Source of the DNA: Vespula vulgaris
Lineage: Eukaryota; Arthropoda; Insecta; Hymenoptera; Vespidae
Length of the DNA: 64,000 nucleotides
Direction: 5' to 3'
Assembly (NCBI RefSeq): GCF_905475345.1
Contig: NC_066602.1
Span: forward strand, 3,448,814 to 3,512,813
Shown: in pieces, positions 51,728 through 63,840 of the stretch
Position numbering within the stretch: position 1 is the stretch's first letter
How the letters are laid out: each line of letters opens with the position of its first letter
Translations under genes and position numbers: made by a program
Notes under the pieces: model-generated
Database searches by the model: none
What the model saw: only the letters and a program-made list of their open reading frames with translations
What the model was told of the DNA's origin: nothing

Positions 51728-52583
51728 GTCTCTCCCTCTGCTAACTTTCCTCGTGGCTTCGTTTGAAACGTTCGTAGGGGTAAGAAAATGCGCAGTATCG
51801 AAAGAGGGTAAAGTAAAAGCTTCTACCCTGTTCCACAACGAATTATTATCGTACTGGTGATATTCGTTGTTTTTTATATTCAAAGTATTCGTAAGACGAG
51901 GTGGAAAGTGGGTGGTAATAATAGGAGGAAATAAATAAATAAGTAAATAAAATATAAATATTTTCTTTTTCCTCTCCCCTTTTATTCCAAGTATTTCATC
52001 CTATTGATAAACATTTAATTAATTAATTCAATTAAATCAGCCGTATTTTCTACCCATTCCACCGTATTATTCTTCCTTTTATTTTTATTTCAATTGATTA
52101 AAATATCTATTCGATTAATTTAAAAATTTTATTTCGTTTAAAAATCTTCCCAGGAATATTTTTATCTCGCGTTTTTGTTTCAATTGATCAAAATATCTAT
52201 TAGATTTATTTAACTTTTTATTTTTATTTTGTTAAAGGATCTTCTTGATTTTTATTTCGTTTCTCTTTTAACCTATTCAAATGTCGTCTATTTCTTTTAT
52301 GAAAATCTCATTTTCTCTTATAATAATTTCTCATAGATAGTTTATTTAGTTACTTATCTTTTTTTATTTCACATTCCCATCCAATCTTTAGATTGTACGA
52401 TAAAACTAATAAATAAATAGACAAATAAACAAAAAATAAAATAATAATAAAAATTAATGAAACGAAAAGAATGAAAGAAACGTATTAATTAAATGAAATT
52501 AAATGAATGTGATTGTATATAGACAGCTACCCTCTCGTTTCACTCAAGTTTAGGAAATTTTCTATTACTATTATTATTATTAT

Positions 52584-52616
<33 letters not shown>

Positions 52617-55036
52617 GATTACTACTACTATCACTGTTAGTGTCTAGTATTACCAACAATGAATGAGAAAACGCACGATGCCCTTCTTCCGTTTGATATT
52701 ACGCGCACAGCACGCACGTGCGCTTCCGTAGGCGGAAACGACGTCTGTGCTCTTTCTTTCTCTCTCTTTCTCTTTCTTCTTCTACCCTTCATATTTCACG
52801 CGTTGCTGACGATGACGTTTAAGCTAAAATTAAACTCGAACTTTGATATAATCAGTGAACCGTGTGAATCTTTTCTTCGTTTTTATTATTTGCTAATCAT
52901 AAATTTTCTTTAAAAATTTCCTATGAATTCCTTCGCACACACATCGATTTTTTTTTTTCGTAAAATATATATTCGATTTTTTTTTTGTTTTAAATATACT
53001 TCGTTATCCTCCCCCCCATTTTTTATATTAAATTATAAATTGTATATCAAATATAATGATCGATATAGTTGCTTTATATCATATATATTAATCTCGATAT
53101 ACGCTTCATAATTATAATGTTTACGAATTAATTCATTGTTTGAATCCACTGAATAAACATTAATATATATTAATCATATGAAATTGATTTTAACTGATTT
53201 AATTGATTAACGTTTAAATCGATTTAATTAAATCGAGATAATCGATATATAGAGACATCTTACAAGTATCGATTCTCGATTCGACCCGGAATTCCACGAG
53301 TACCTTCAGAGACCGTGGGAAAATCGAAACTTCTATCTCTCTCTCTCTCTCTCTTTCCCCCTCTCTCTCTCTCTCTCTTTCACTCACTCACTCACTCTCT
53401 CTCTCATACACATACATACATATATACATACATAGATAGATACATATATTGTCCACGGCCTTCTACGACCCACTTATGTCGTTGTGGCTTCACGTGCGTT
53501 CTGAATGTCTCTCTTTCTCTCTTTCTTTCTCGTTCGAGGACAACGAAATCGAAAAAATCGATCGAACGATAATCGAGATACACGTACGCAATACATACGT
53601 ATGTACGTATATACGTACATACATAGCTATATACGTGTATATATGTGTATTTACGTGTACGTTCTTACTACGTCTCAAAGTGTATCTTATCGAAATCGAT
53701 TTCTTCGTTAATTTTAAAACTTCGAAATAAAAACGATAAACAATAACGAGAAACAAGTGTATCGATCGATCGATCGATCGATTCTCTTTTTCCTATGAAA
53801 TATATTAATAGATACGATTTTTTTTTTGTATGTAAGTAGGAAAATAAATAATGATTTTTTTCGTTCTTTTTCTTTTTTTAATCTTTAGAAATGAATAATC
53901 CAATAATCCTTTCATTAGATTCGTTCAAATATTCCTATTACCTATATATATATATATATGTTAGTTTCTACATTCGTATTATATAGAATTTTCATATTAA
54001 TCTCATTAATTATTATTATCACATATCTTTCTCCCAAATTAATTTCTAATACGCAGACGTTCTTATTAATTTCTTTACATATAAAGAATACATTCTTATT
54101 CGTTTCTACCAATTTATATTAAATATATCACGGGCGAGTAAATCAATACCGGAGTAAAAAAGTGATCAGAAAAGAAACAAAAAATAGAGAAAAGGATGGA
54201 CAAAGAGAAGAAAGTTGGAGAGAGATCCGAGAGAGAAAGATAGAAGAAAAATGACGAAACCACACGAGAAGGAACGATGATGCACGAGTTTATTAGCGAC
54301 GATAGGTAGGCACTTAGGGTGCCCGCTTAAGTATTTACCCACGCCTCAAGGGAATATGGTATGCGGTCGTGGTGGTCTTGAGAAGTAAAACAAGAAGACG
54401 AAGAAGAAGAAGACGAAGAAGACGAAGAAGACGAAGAAGAAGAGGAAGAGGAAGAAGGAGAGGTAGTCATGGATGATGACCGAGAGAAGAGTGGGGGAAG
54501 TAGAGGGGGAGGTTGGGTAGAAGGAGGTCCGATGGCCGGTTGACGTAGAGACGAAGCACCGAAGGGCGAGGAAACAAGATAAATACTGTGGAGAGAGAGA
54601 AACGAGGATTGGGGAAGAGAGGAGGGAGAAGGAAGGTGGCGAGGGGTGGAAGAACGGGAGACAGGAAAGGGAAAAGGATAGAGAGATTCAAATATGGCGG
54701 GGATCCGCTTTGGAATGCGGTTGTTATATACGTAAACGTTTGTCGCTTGTTTTTCGTCGGTATTGTAAACGTGCCGCTTTTACTTATTGTTAGTTTTAAT
54801 TTCTACGTGTGTGTACGTGTGTGTGTGTGTGTGGATATGTATAGATAGATGTGCGTTAGGTATTTTTATATTTCTGTTAATTATTATAAAAATTGTTATG
54901 ATGATTTATGTATAATATATGGAAAGAGAATGTTTTACTCGATAAAGATATATTGTATGAAATTGTAATTATGTATACGATGTATAATGGATGTTATGTA
55001 ATTGGATATGTTCCAACAATGTGTAATATGTAAAGA

Positions 55037-55039
<3 letters not shown>

Positions 55040-55087
<48 letters not shown>
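55040..55087. repeat. TA microsatellite
   Basis: TA run followed by a short cata array. Confidence 0.9.
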
Positions 55088-55091
<4 letters not shown>

Positions 55092-55897
55092 CATACATAC
55101 ACACGCGCGTATGTAAGATAATATTAAAATGATAATTACATACTAATTATAATTGTAATAAAAAGATGATGTATATAATACGAAGTAATATAAGTATGTA
55201 AAATAATAACAATTATTTTCCTTTAATTATGGGAATTATTTTGATTCGTACAACTATGAACTATGCTGGATCAAGAACAAGAAATAAATTCAAAATAAAA
55301 AAATGAAAAAAGGAAGAATAAAGATTGGAAAAAAAAAGAATTATTAAAAAAGAAAACAGTTTTTTTTTTTTATCGAAAAAAAAAAGGAAGAAGGAAGACA
55401 AAAATCATACGATTTTTGAGAGAAGATGAAAAGTGGAAGAAGTAAAAGAAGAAGAAGAAAGAAAAAAATAAAGTCGATCGTTCGCGTGGGTGCTTCCTCG
55501 GTCACGGGGGAACAGGGGTGAAATGGAGTGGGGAAAGGTAGGGGGTGTTCACCCTATGTCCGTGTGTGAACGGACGAGGATCTTGGAATGCATGGTGTTT
55601 CCCATCCCGCGATGAAATATCGTTCGTGGAACCTATGGACACGTTGCACTTTGCATACTCGACACGATGCCGGCGACTTCGAAAGGACTTCTTCTTTTTT
55701 TTCCTTATAACAGTATATACAAAAAAAAAATGGGGGAGGGGATCGGTAAAAGGGGAAGATAAGAGAGAGGGCGCATAAAAAGAAAAGAAAAAAGAGAGAG
55801 AATAAGAATGAAAAAGAGAAAAAGATAAAAGATGATAAGACGAGAGAGAAAGAGAAAGAGAGATACATAGAAAAAGGAAGAAAAATGGATAAATAAA

Positions 55898-56073
55898 GGG
55901 TAGGCCAAAAGTTCCTAGATGATTTAATAAAACAAAAAAGGAGAGAGAGAGAGAGAGAGAGAATTAATCATTCTTTTTCAAGACTTCTTTTTCTTTTAGG
56001 CTAATTATTCTTTCCCTTTTTCTTTAACCCACGAAGTTGTGAAACTACAAGCATAGAAACTTTTGGCTGACCC
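55898..56073. mobile_element. Short mariner-like inverted-repeat element (non-autonomous)
   Basis: The ends form a terminal inverted repeat: gggtaggccaaaagttccta at 55898-55917, and at 56054-56073 the reverse complement of gggtcagccaaaagtttcta (17 of 20 positions agree). The ggCCAAAAGTT core resembles insect mariner/Tc1 ends. The interior is about 136 bp with AG and CT-rich parts and no transposase. TA dinucleotides lie close outside both ends, but an exact TA target duplication right at the repeat edge is not evident. Confidence 0.55.
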
Positions 56074-56132
56074 AACATAGATGCATGTAGAGAAAGAGAA
56101 AGATATATGTGCTGACATATATGCATTCGTAC

Positions 56133-56165
<33 letters not shown>

Positions 56166-56529
56166 AACATTTAAAGATAAAAAGAGACAGAGAAGAATGT
56201 ACAAATAAAAGGTAAAAGAGAAAGAGAAAGAGATATGCACTTACGTAGGTATCTTTTTACTGCGGTAAGGTGTTTAAGAAGAAAAGAAAAAAGGGAAAGA
56301 AATGAAAAAAAAGGATAAAAAAACGTAAAAAGATTGTAAAGCCACCTGCCGTTTACTTTCGGGACATCCTGTACACGGTGTGGAATGCAGTTTACATTAC
56401 AGGATATAGGTAGAACTCGAGGGGAGTAACGGAAGGTTAAGCTACGAACTGTTAACGCGAAGCGAACCAGCCAGCCGGAGAGATCCTCCATTTCTCTCTT
56501 TCTCTCTCTCTCTAGTCCTTTATTTTTCT

Positions 56530-56565
<36 letters not shown>

Positions 56566-57733
56566 TCTTTTCTACCCTTTTACCTTCTCTACCGTTTGCA
56601 ATGTGCATCGAAAATTCTGTTCCGGAATAGTTCTTCAGGACGTTCACACTAATTGTAAGATTAAAATCACTCGAGTTAATCCAATAATACCTTTTTTTTT
56701 ACTCTCTTAGATTATTTATTTATTTATTTAATCATTTATTTAATTCATTTATTTAATTTATTTAATATAATTGTTAGTTGTTAAGTTCGTAGGTATTCGC
56801 GACGACTCGTAATATAATTAATTAAATGATTAATACGATTAATTAGAAGAAGCCACAGTAGGAATTTCAATATATCCGAAGTTCGTTTCTTATACTTTTT
56901 ATTTATTTCTTTATTTTATTGTTCATTGTTTCGTTCATAGAAATTAGTAGTGAGTTGTAATAATGATCAATATCGATTGATCGTATGTAGTAGCCAAAAT
57001 AAAATTTATAGCATTGCAAGCCTATAATTATTAATTATTGTGTAATACGATTAATAATAAGATTAAAATTTCTGAATTATCTTGTTTATTTCATTGATAA
57101 ATGTCGATTAAACGTGCGAAATTTTCGATTTAGAAAAAAGAAAAATAACTTCGAAACGTTTCATAACGAAATAACATGTTAATTTTGCATATACTGTTTT
57201 AACATAGTTTATGAAATGTACTATGTGTATGTATGTTAAATATACATATACATGAAAACTTTAATTTCGTTAAGTTTTCATCCTTTTCTCTTTTTTTTTT
57301 CTTTCTTTTTTTTTGTCTTAGGGCTACATTTCGCTAGCATATGTACAAAGAGAAAAAAAATATATATAATTAAATGAAAATTCAGCCGATCGTGAAGGGT
57401 GCTAATTGGCGTAAGTAAACTTCTTAATTACTGCAAACGCACACGTTACTTTAACGAAGATTATTAGAAAATTATTGTTATTATTAGAATTAAGATTGAT
57501 AACTTCGTATTTTACAAACACCGTAATTATAATCATTAAAAAAATGTTATCTATACAAATTGTTTATGTAATTGAATGTGTGCGTGCGTGTGTGTGTGAT
57601 GTTTCGTATCGGCCATGTTGATTTTTTTTCTTTATAAAAGGACAAAGGTTAAATGAAGAAATAAAAATCAAACAAACAGAAAAACAAACAATCAAACGAA
57701 CAAAGAAAAAAGAAAAGTAAACGAATGAATGAA

Positions 57734-57768
<35 letters not shown>

Positions 57769-58509
57769 AAATAAAAAAGAAATAATTAGAAAGGATCGAT
57801 GTCGATTGTCAAGCGAAAAAAATCATAAGAGATCGTTGAAAAATCTTAACGAAACGTTAACGGCCTCGTTGGCTCTCGTGGCCTGGCCTTATTTTCTCAG
57901 TGTATTGAGGTCGACATCACCGACTAGGTCGTGCTCGTACTATTTTATGTGACGTTTCTAACGAAAGGTTAAATATCATCGTTTACGTCGACGAAACACG
58001 TACATCGATATATACTTATTATACCAATTAATATTATTTCAATTATCTTGCACGTATATTCGTCTATCGAAATATTATTTAGTTTTATGCGTCTGTATTT
58101 ATTCTCTGTAACACTCCATACACTCTGTTATCGAAAAATGAAAATAATTATACGTTATAAAATCGTATTGTTTTTCTCATAACATATCAAATTTATTTTT
58201 AATAATAATTTTACACACACACACACACACGTGTGTGTGTATATGTGTTTATAAAAAGTCATTTGTATTATCTAAATAAAGGGGGAAAAAAAAAGAAACG
58301 AAACTCAAAACTAATCTTAATCCTAACCTATCTTCTCAACGTATTATAACCGATCAAATATATATATAAATATAGATACATAACTGTATCGGATAAACGA
58401 AACGAAACGTTAAGGTATAAAGTAAATAATAAATAAATAAATATATATATATACATACATACATATATAGATACATACATATGTACATAAGTACGAATAA
58501 GAAGGAAAG

Positions 58510-58603
58510 AGGAAAGTGGCTGGTGCGCGGAGGCGAGTGTGTTTAGCCGTGTGATCCTTTTAACGGGTACAACAATCTGGTCCGACGTTTGTCGACTGCA
58601 CCG
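58510..58603 (+). other. Candidate plus-strand exon end with splice donor
   Basis: A GC-richer unique patch (tggctggtgcgcggaggcga onward) ends gactgcaccg|gtaagc at 58603. Stops occur in the frames, so if it is an exon it is likely untranslated or part of a non-coding RNA. Confidence 0.2.
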
Positions 58604-59179
58604 GTAAGCGTTAATCGTATAACAACGAAGACGTTATGTACGCTTCTAAACTCGCTCGACGACGACGAGGGTAGACTATCCAATTACAATAACCCACGAG
58701 ACACAAACAAGGTCGCTACGACGTAAACGCGTCTCTGTCCTCCTCTTACTTCATCTTTATACTCATTCTCTCTCTCTCTCTCCCCCTCTCTCTCCCTTTC
58801 TTTTTTCCTTCCTTCTTCTTCCTTCTCCTCTTCCTCACTCTCTCTTCGTCTCTTTTAGATAACATCCAAGATGAAGAATGTCAAAAGGAGACAAACAGAG
58901 AGAAAAGAAAGAAACAGAGAGAAAGATAGAAAGAGAAAGAAAATGTGGGAAAAAGAAACACAGGAGGAGGGGGGAGAGAGAGAGAGAGAAGGAGAAGTTA
59001 GAAGGATGATAGTATGAAATAGAGAAAGATAGTATAAGAAAGAGATTTTGCATTTCTATTTAAATGAGATATGGTCATGTATTTTTAATTATTATTGTGA
59101 CAGTTTTAACATCTAATTGATAGATTACTTATAATATTTTTATATTTCAATATTTTAGTTAATTTAAGAAACTATTATA

Positions 59180-60200
59180 CTATCTTCTAGTTATACTCCC
59201 TATTGGTCTAATTAATTATTAAATTATTCAAAGATCTCATTAATCCTTTATCAATATTCTGTATTAATTTCAATGTATCCTCTTCTTAATTTTGTAAGTA
59301 ATTATCTATGCGTATAATTCTGTTATAAGTCTTATCGGTCATTACTATTCTTTATTAATTTCAATATGTTTCCTTATGAAATTCTTTTTAAGCGATTAAT
59401 TAAATCTCTTATTTTCTTATTAATTTTATCAATACAATATCACTTTTTATGTTATTCTCTTATTTTCTCTTATATTCTCTTATTAATCTTCAATTAAAAT
59501 GATGCAAGTTTCTGATTCTTCTATTTATCCTATTAACTGTTACCATTCTTGATGGATATATTTACATATTTCATTTGTAATTAATAATTTAAGTCTCTTG
59601 TTTACAAACAAATCTTATTCATTTCCAATTCACATTCTATTCTTTTTAATTCCCTTATTAATCTTCATTAACTGTTACCGTAGATAATTAAATATACACA
59701 CAAAATTACAGACAAAAAGTAACAACTCATTGTAAATCAAATATTAAAACCTATTACTATTCTCTGTAAATCTAAATATAATTTTCTAATTAATTATTCA
59801 TATGATTCTCCAATATTCTTGTTACTTGTATTAACTGCGACAAATGAAAACCGTAGAAAGAAATGTATGCAAAAGGAAGCAACGACATAATAAATTAAAT
59901 ATTACAAATATTACTATTCTCTATTAATCTTGGTATAACTTGTTATTAATTTCCATTTGATCCTCTAATTCTCTAATGCTCATATTACGCACAGACATTA
60001 TATACTCTATTAATCATAATATATAATAATCTTATTAATTCTCTTAATTAATAACCTAACTTCCTGTGTCTTTCACTAATCTTATTAACTGTCACTATTT
60101 TCTATTAATCTTAATATAGCAAAAAAGAAAAAAATCTTGTATAAATTTCTAATCAATCATCTAACTCTCTGATAATTCATATTATTCCTATCAATTAATC
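59180..60200. repeat. AT-rich diverged repeat field with core tactattctctattaat
   Basis: Boxes such as atattctgtattaatttcaat, ttactattctttattaattt, tattctctgtaaatctaaat and tattctctattaatcttgg recur near 59263, 59342, 59756, 59911 and 60092. They alternate with ctctaattctc-type boxes. The field has strong strand bias (many T/C, few G). Confidence 0.45.

Positions 60201-60202
<2 letters not shown>

Positions 60203-60250
<48 letters not shown>
60203..60250. repeat. TA microsatellite
   Basis: Uninterrupted TA run. Confidence 0.9.
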
Positions 60251-60253
<3 letters not shown>

Positions 60254-60303
60254 TGCCTTGTTCCAGCATTTTTATCTAAACATATATACATTATATACGC
60301 ACA

Positions 60304-60323
60304 TATACAGGGTGATCCAAAAG
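60304..60323. mobile_element. Lone transposon-like terminal repeat
   Basis: tacagggtgatccaaaagtc resembles the outer end of mariner-type elements of insects. I found no matching inverted copy within the following few hundred bases, so this would be a solo end or a deleted copy. Confidence 0.3.
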
Positions 60324-60538
60324 TCAGTTTTCAATAGAAAAAATTATATCCAGATAATTGAAAAATTGTCTAAATTTAATTAGAACAAAATGATCTAAAA
60401 AGAGAAAGAAAGGGAGGGGGAGAGAGGGAGAGAGATAGAGTCGCATTATGACAATGGTTATATATATATACGTTAGATTGGCGAAAACAAAACGATTATA
60501 ACGATTACGCAACACGGTCCGATATCGATCGACGTCTA

Positions 60539-60558
60539 CGTCGCATTCGTTTGCGACG
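60539..60558. other. Small perfect hairpin
   Basis: cgtcgca and tgcgacg pair over 7 bp around a 6-nt loop, within a CpG-rich unique island (60.48-60.80 kb). Confidence 0.4.
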
Positions 60559-60741
60559 ACACGATGTGGGTCGCGAGTAAATACTTGAAAAAAAAAAAAG
60601 AAAAAAAATGAAAGGAAAAAAAATATATTCTTACAATTGCAGCACGAGGTTACACCATCGTGTGATCCATATTATTATCACCGACGAGTCGCCCGTTAGA
60701 AATTCTTACTTTTTGCAACGTCATTTATGTGTGTACGACGA

Positions 60742-60749
60742 TGACGTCA
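60742..60749. promoter_or_regulatory. Palindromic CRE-type site TGACGTCA
   Basis: Exact match to the cAMP-response element consensus (CREB/ATF family) inside the unique island at 60.48-60.80 kb. Sites this short can occur by chance. Confidence 0.3.
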
Positions 60750-61153
60750 GTCATTCATAAACCTCGGTTCGTTTGAAATTCCCGCGTTTTTCTACAGAGA
60801 CGAACAACACGAAAGAATTTCATGAAAGAGGTTGAGAATTATTTTTTTTTGCTTTTCTTTCCATTTTCTAGTTTTTACTATTATTATTATTACTTATCTA
60901 TGTTTTGGCATATCGTTTCTTTTTAATTTATTGTTATTATATTATCGAAACATTTGCAATAATTTTTTTTTTTAACAAGATCTTTTTTTTTCTTCATTTT
61001 GATTTATTTTTTTCGTTGCCTTTTTTTCCGAACGTGTTGTTCAAATATCCTGCCTACTTCGCGAACTGCAATGTGTGTGTAATTATTAAAAAAACAAAAT
61101 ATATACTTCTATATCTCTTCAAAAGTATCACGTCACATTTTTCCTTTTCCAAT

Positions 61154-61770
61154 TTGAAATCCGCGCGTTTGACCAATCGTCCGAAGGAATCCAATTCAAC
61201 CACATAAAAAAGCTAACCTCAAAAAAATCCTTTCATTCCAAATCCTCTTGAATTCGACTCTACGTGTTGGTATTTTTCGTTAAAAATGTAGCAAGGAAGC
61301 GAACTATTGTATACTCATACACAACATATATATATATATATATATATACATACATACATGCATATGCACACACATATAATATACATATGAACAGATAATT
61401 TATCGAACTTAACATAATCTTTTATCAATTTCTAATCAATGATTCTCTAATTCTCCCCAGTTCTTATTAATCTCATTTTACAATTATTTATCATTAATAA
61501 TAAAATCCTCCGTCCAATATCGTCGATATGAAATTGGCGCGTTCGACGACTGAAAAAGGGGGAAAAAAAAGAAAGGAACAAAAGGAAAAAGAATGAAAAA
61601 AAAAAGAAAAGAAAAGAAAGGAAAAAGGTTACAAAAACTAACGAAACAAAACGATGATAAAAACCTAAGGAAATCTAACCTCAAAAATATCTCTTTGATC
61701 TCTTCATATTCCCGGTTTATTCGACTGAAAAATCAGGTTGATATTTTTTCGTTAAAGGGCATCAAAAGTA
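61154..61770. repeat. Two diverged copies of one sequence, about 370 bp apart
   Basis: Copy 1 (61154-61295) and copy 2 (61527-61770) share tgaaat..gcgcgtt(t/c)gac, then c(t)aacctcaaaaa.at, then tattcgact and ttgatattttttcgttaaa-type boxes in the same order. Copy 2 carries an A-rich insertion of about 90 bp. Confidence 0.6.
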
Positions 61771-61837
61771 AAAGTAGAAAGAGAAAGAAGAGAGAGAAAG
61801 AGATATACAGAGCGCGGGAGAGAGAAAGAAAAAAGAG

Positions 61838-61885
<48 letters not shown>

Positions 61886-61919
61886 AACCATTGGCGACGG
61901 TTGCAACGCTGTGGTAGTG

Positions 61920-61987
61920 CAATAGTAATAGTAGTAGTGGTAGTGTAGAATAGTAATAGTATTAGTAATAATACTAGCAGCAGCAGC

Positions 61988-62084
<97 letters not shown>

Positions 62085-62100
62085 TAGTAATGTAGTAGTA
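61920..62100. repeat. TAG triplet field
   Basis: About 33 pure tag units (61989-62083) with mixed tag/taa on the left. Confidence 0.9.
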
Positions 62101-62464
62101 GGCAACCAACAACCGGTAGGTCCGATCGATACCCTCTCTCTCTCTCCCTTCGCTCTCAGCGCCGTCGACCGTAAAGGAATCCAGCGAGAAGCAAGAACGC
62201 CGGCGTTTTCCTCGAGCTCGGTGGTCCGCTGCCGCCATCGGCACACGATTTTCTGTCTCTTTCGCTTTTGCTCTTTCTTTCCGAATCTCTCTCTCTTTCT
62301 CCCTCTTTCTTTCTTTCTCTCTCACTCGCTCGCTCACTCACTCTCTTTTACTCGGTCTCTATACACAAACACACAGATATATCGTACACATACGCTCACT
62401 CTCTCTTTCTCTCTCGCTCTTTCATCGTCCCTTCGTGGTAAACAAGAAAAAGAAGACGATGACT

Positions 62465-62498
<34 letters not shown>

Positions 62499-62507
62499 AC
62501 GCAGCAG

Positions 62508-62549
<42 letters not shown>

Positions 62550-62585
62550 CGGCGAAGACGCCGAAGACGCCGACGACGACAACAC
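62465..62585. repeat. GAC/ACG triplet field
   Basis: Two gac arrays split by cacgcagcagcgg; CpG at nearly every third base. Confidence 0.9.
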
Positions 62586-62685
62586 GAAGGAGAACGGTGA
62601 CGAACGAAGCTACCCGAACGAACGGGAGGTCAGTGACTAAACGAAGAATCGTCGTGTGAAAGGCGATATGTCTTTGCAAGAGAGA

Positions 62686-62728
<43 letters not shown>

Positions 62729-62783
62729 CTTTCCAAAAATATGATCAACGTATTCGCACGTATTTTGATATACTTCAAAGAAC

Positions 62784-62820
<37 letters not shown>

Positions 62821-63147
62821 GGGGGGGATGGATAGTGGGACTCGTTATCGAGGGTGAAAAACGTCTCTCTCGATTCCCCTCCCTCCTATTCCTCCCTCCC
62901 TTCCTCTTTACAGTCTCTCTCTTTCTCTCACTCTATCTATCTCCTCTCTTTCTTTAAGATCGATGCTTTCTCCCGCGGAAGAAATAAGTCGAGAGTGTTC
63001 TTCACAGAAACGCCCTGGGAGCCACCCTTTTCCAAAATCTATCTCTATCTCTATCTCTATTTTATCTATCCATCTCTTTCTCGCTAATTCAAATCGATCG
63101 AGTTTTCATTTCTACAATAAATGCAAGAAAAATATGTACTCTTCCTC

Positions 63148-63201
<54 letters not shown>

Positions 63202-63442
63202 TCTATATCTTACACTACGTACGTATTACGAAAAAAAAGAACAAAAAAAAAAAAATGATAAAAAACGGAAGAAAACCAAATCAAAACGAAACAAAAGAAG
63301 ATAATAAAGAAAAATGAGGATAATAACAAAGGCGGGTAATTTGAAATCATCGGTCGTAATAATGGCACCCGTCATACAATTTATTCGTCGATATTATTGT
63401 AAATGAGTTGGAGTGAGACAGCATTAGCAGTACGTACATACA

Positions 63443-63473
<31 letters not shown>

Positions 63474-63599
63474 GTAACGTACGTACGTATGTAACTAAGT
63501 AGCTAACTAACTAACTAAGTAAATAAGTAAGTAGCGTCGTTGGTGTGCTCGTGTTCCGAAAATATACGTCGTAGGCACGCGTGGATGATGAAGAAGGAT

Positions 63600-63680
63600 A
63601 GTTAAGAGAAAGAAAGAGAAAGACAGAAAGAGAGAAAGAGAGAGAGAGAAAAAGAGAGAGAAAGAGAGAAAGAGAAGGGT
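63600..63680. repeat. Purine (GA/GAAA) tract
   Basis: Mixed ga and gaaa units. Confidence 0.85.
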
Positions 63681-63710
63681 GAGATGAAAGGTAGAGGGAG
63701 GGGGACTTAC

Positions 63711-63840
63711 CGAGACGGCGTGTTACGACGTCTAAGCCGACTACGACGTTGACGATGTTGACGACGTTAACGACGACGACGACAACGTTGTTGACGACGA
63801 TGAAATGGTGCGGCGTACCATCATCCACGATTGAAAATCC
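63711..63840 (-). other. Candidate minus-strand exon ending in a strong splice donor
   Basis: On the minus strand the unique, GTC-rich stretch ends ...CCGTCTCG|gtaagt, with the donor at 63710-63705. One frame is open through the donor. Another starts ATGATGGTACGC but stops after 27 codons. The upstream limit is not visible. It points toward InR and could be a distant 5' untranslated exon of it. Confidence 0.3.

Larger units (their letters stand above)
40071..53300. other. Upstream flank, part 2: repeats with small GC-richer islands, no clear gene
   Basis: Mostly AT-rich DNA with ATCT (40.9 kb), TAG (42.3 kb), AG (42.84-42.93 kb), AAAT (44.1 kb), ATAG/AG (45.5-45.68 kb), GAAA (47.3 kb), ATG (48.6 kb), TAG (50.5 kb) and CT (51.64-51.73 kb) tracts. 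GC-richer unique patches lie at about 42.0-42.26, 44.2-44.5, 48.97-49.2, 51.47-51.62 and 52.65-52.83 kb. Short frames are open in several of these on one or both strands, but none shows a recognisable domain. Confidence 0.55.

Noticed and set aside
52659..52913. 84-codon plus-strand frame with a hydrophobic run
   Set aside because: The hydrophobic part comes from a CT tract; no conserved motif, no splice context.
55545..55778. Frames open on both strands in a GC-rich patch
   Set aside because: Openness on both strands reflects composition; no domain recognised on either strand.
56340..56480. Facing tacagga boxes (cgggacatcctgta and tacaggatata) as transposon ends
   Set aside because: The boxes match over only about seven bases and point inward; no element of sensible structure lies between or around them.
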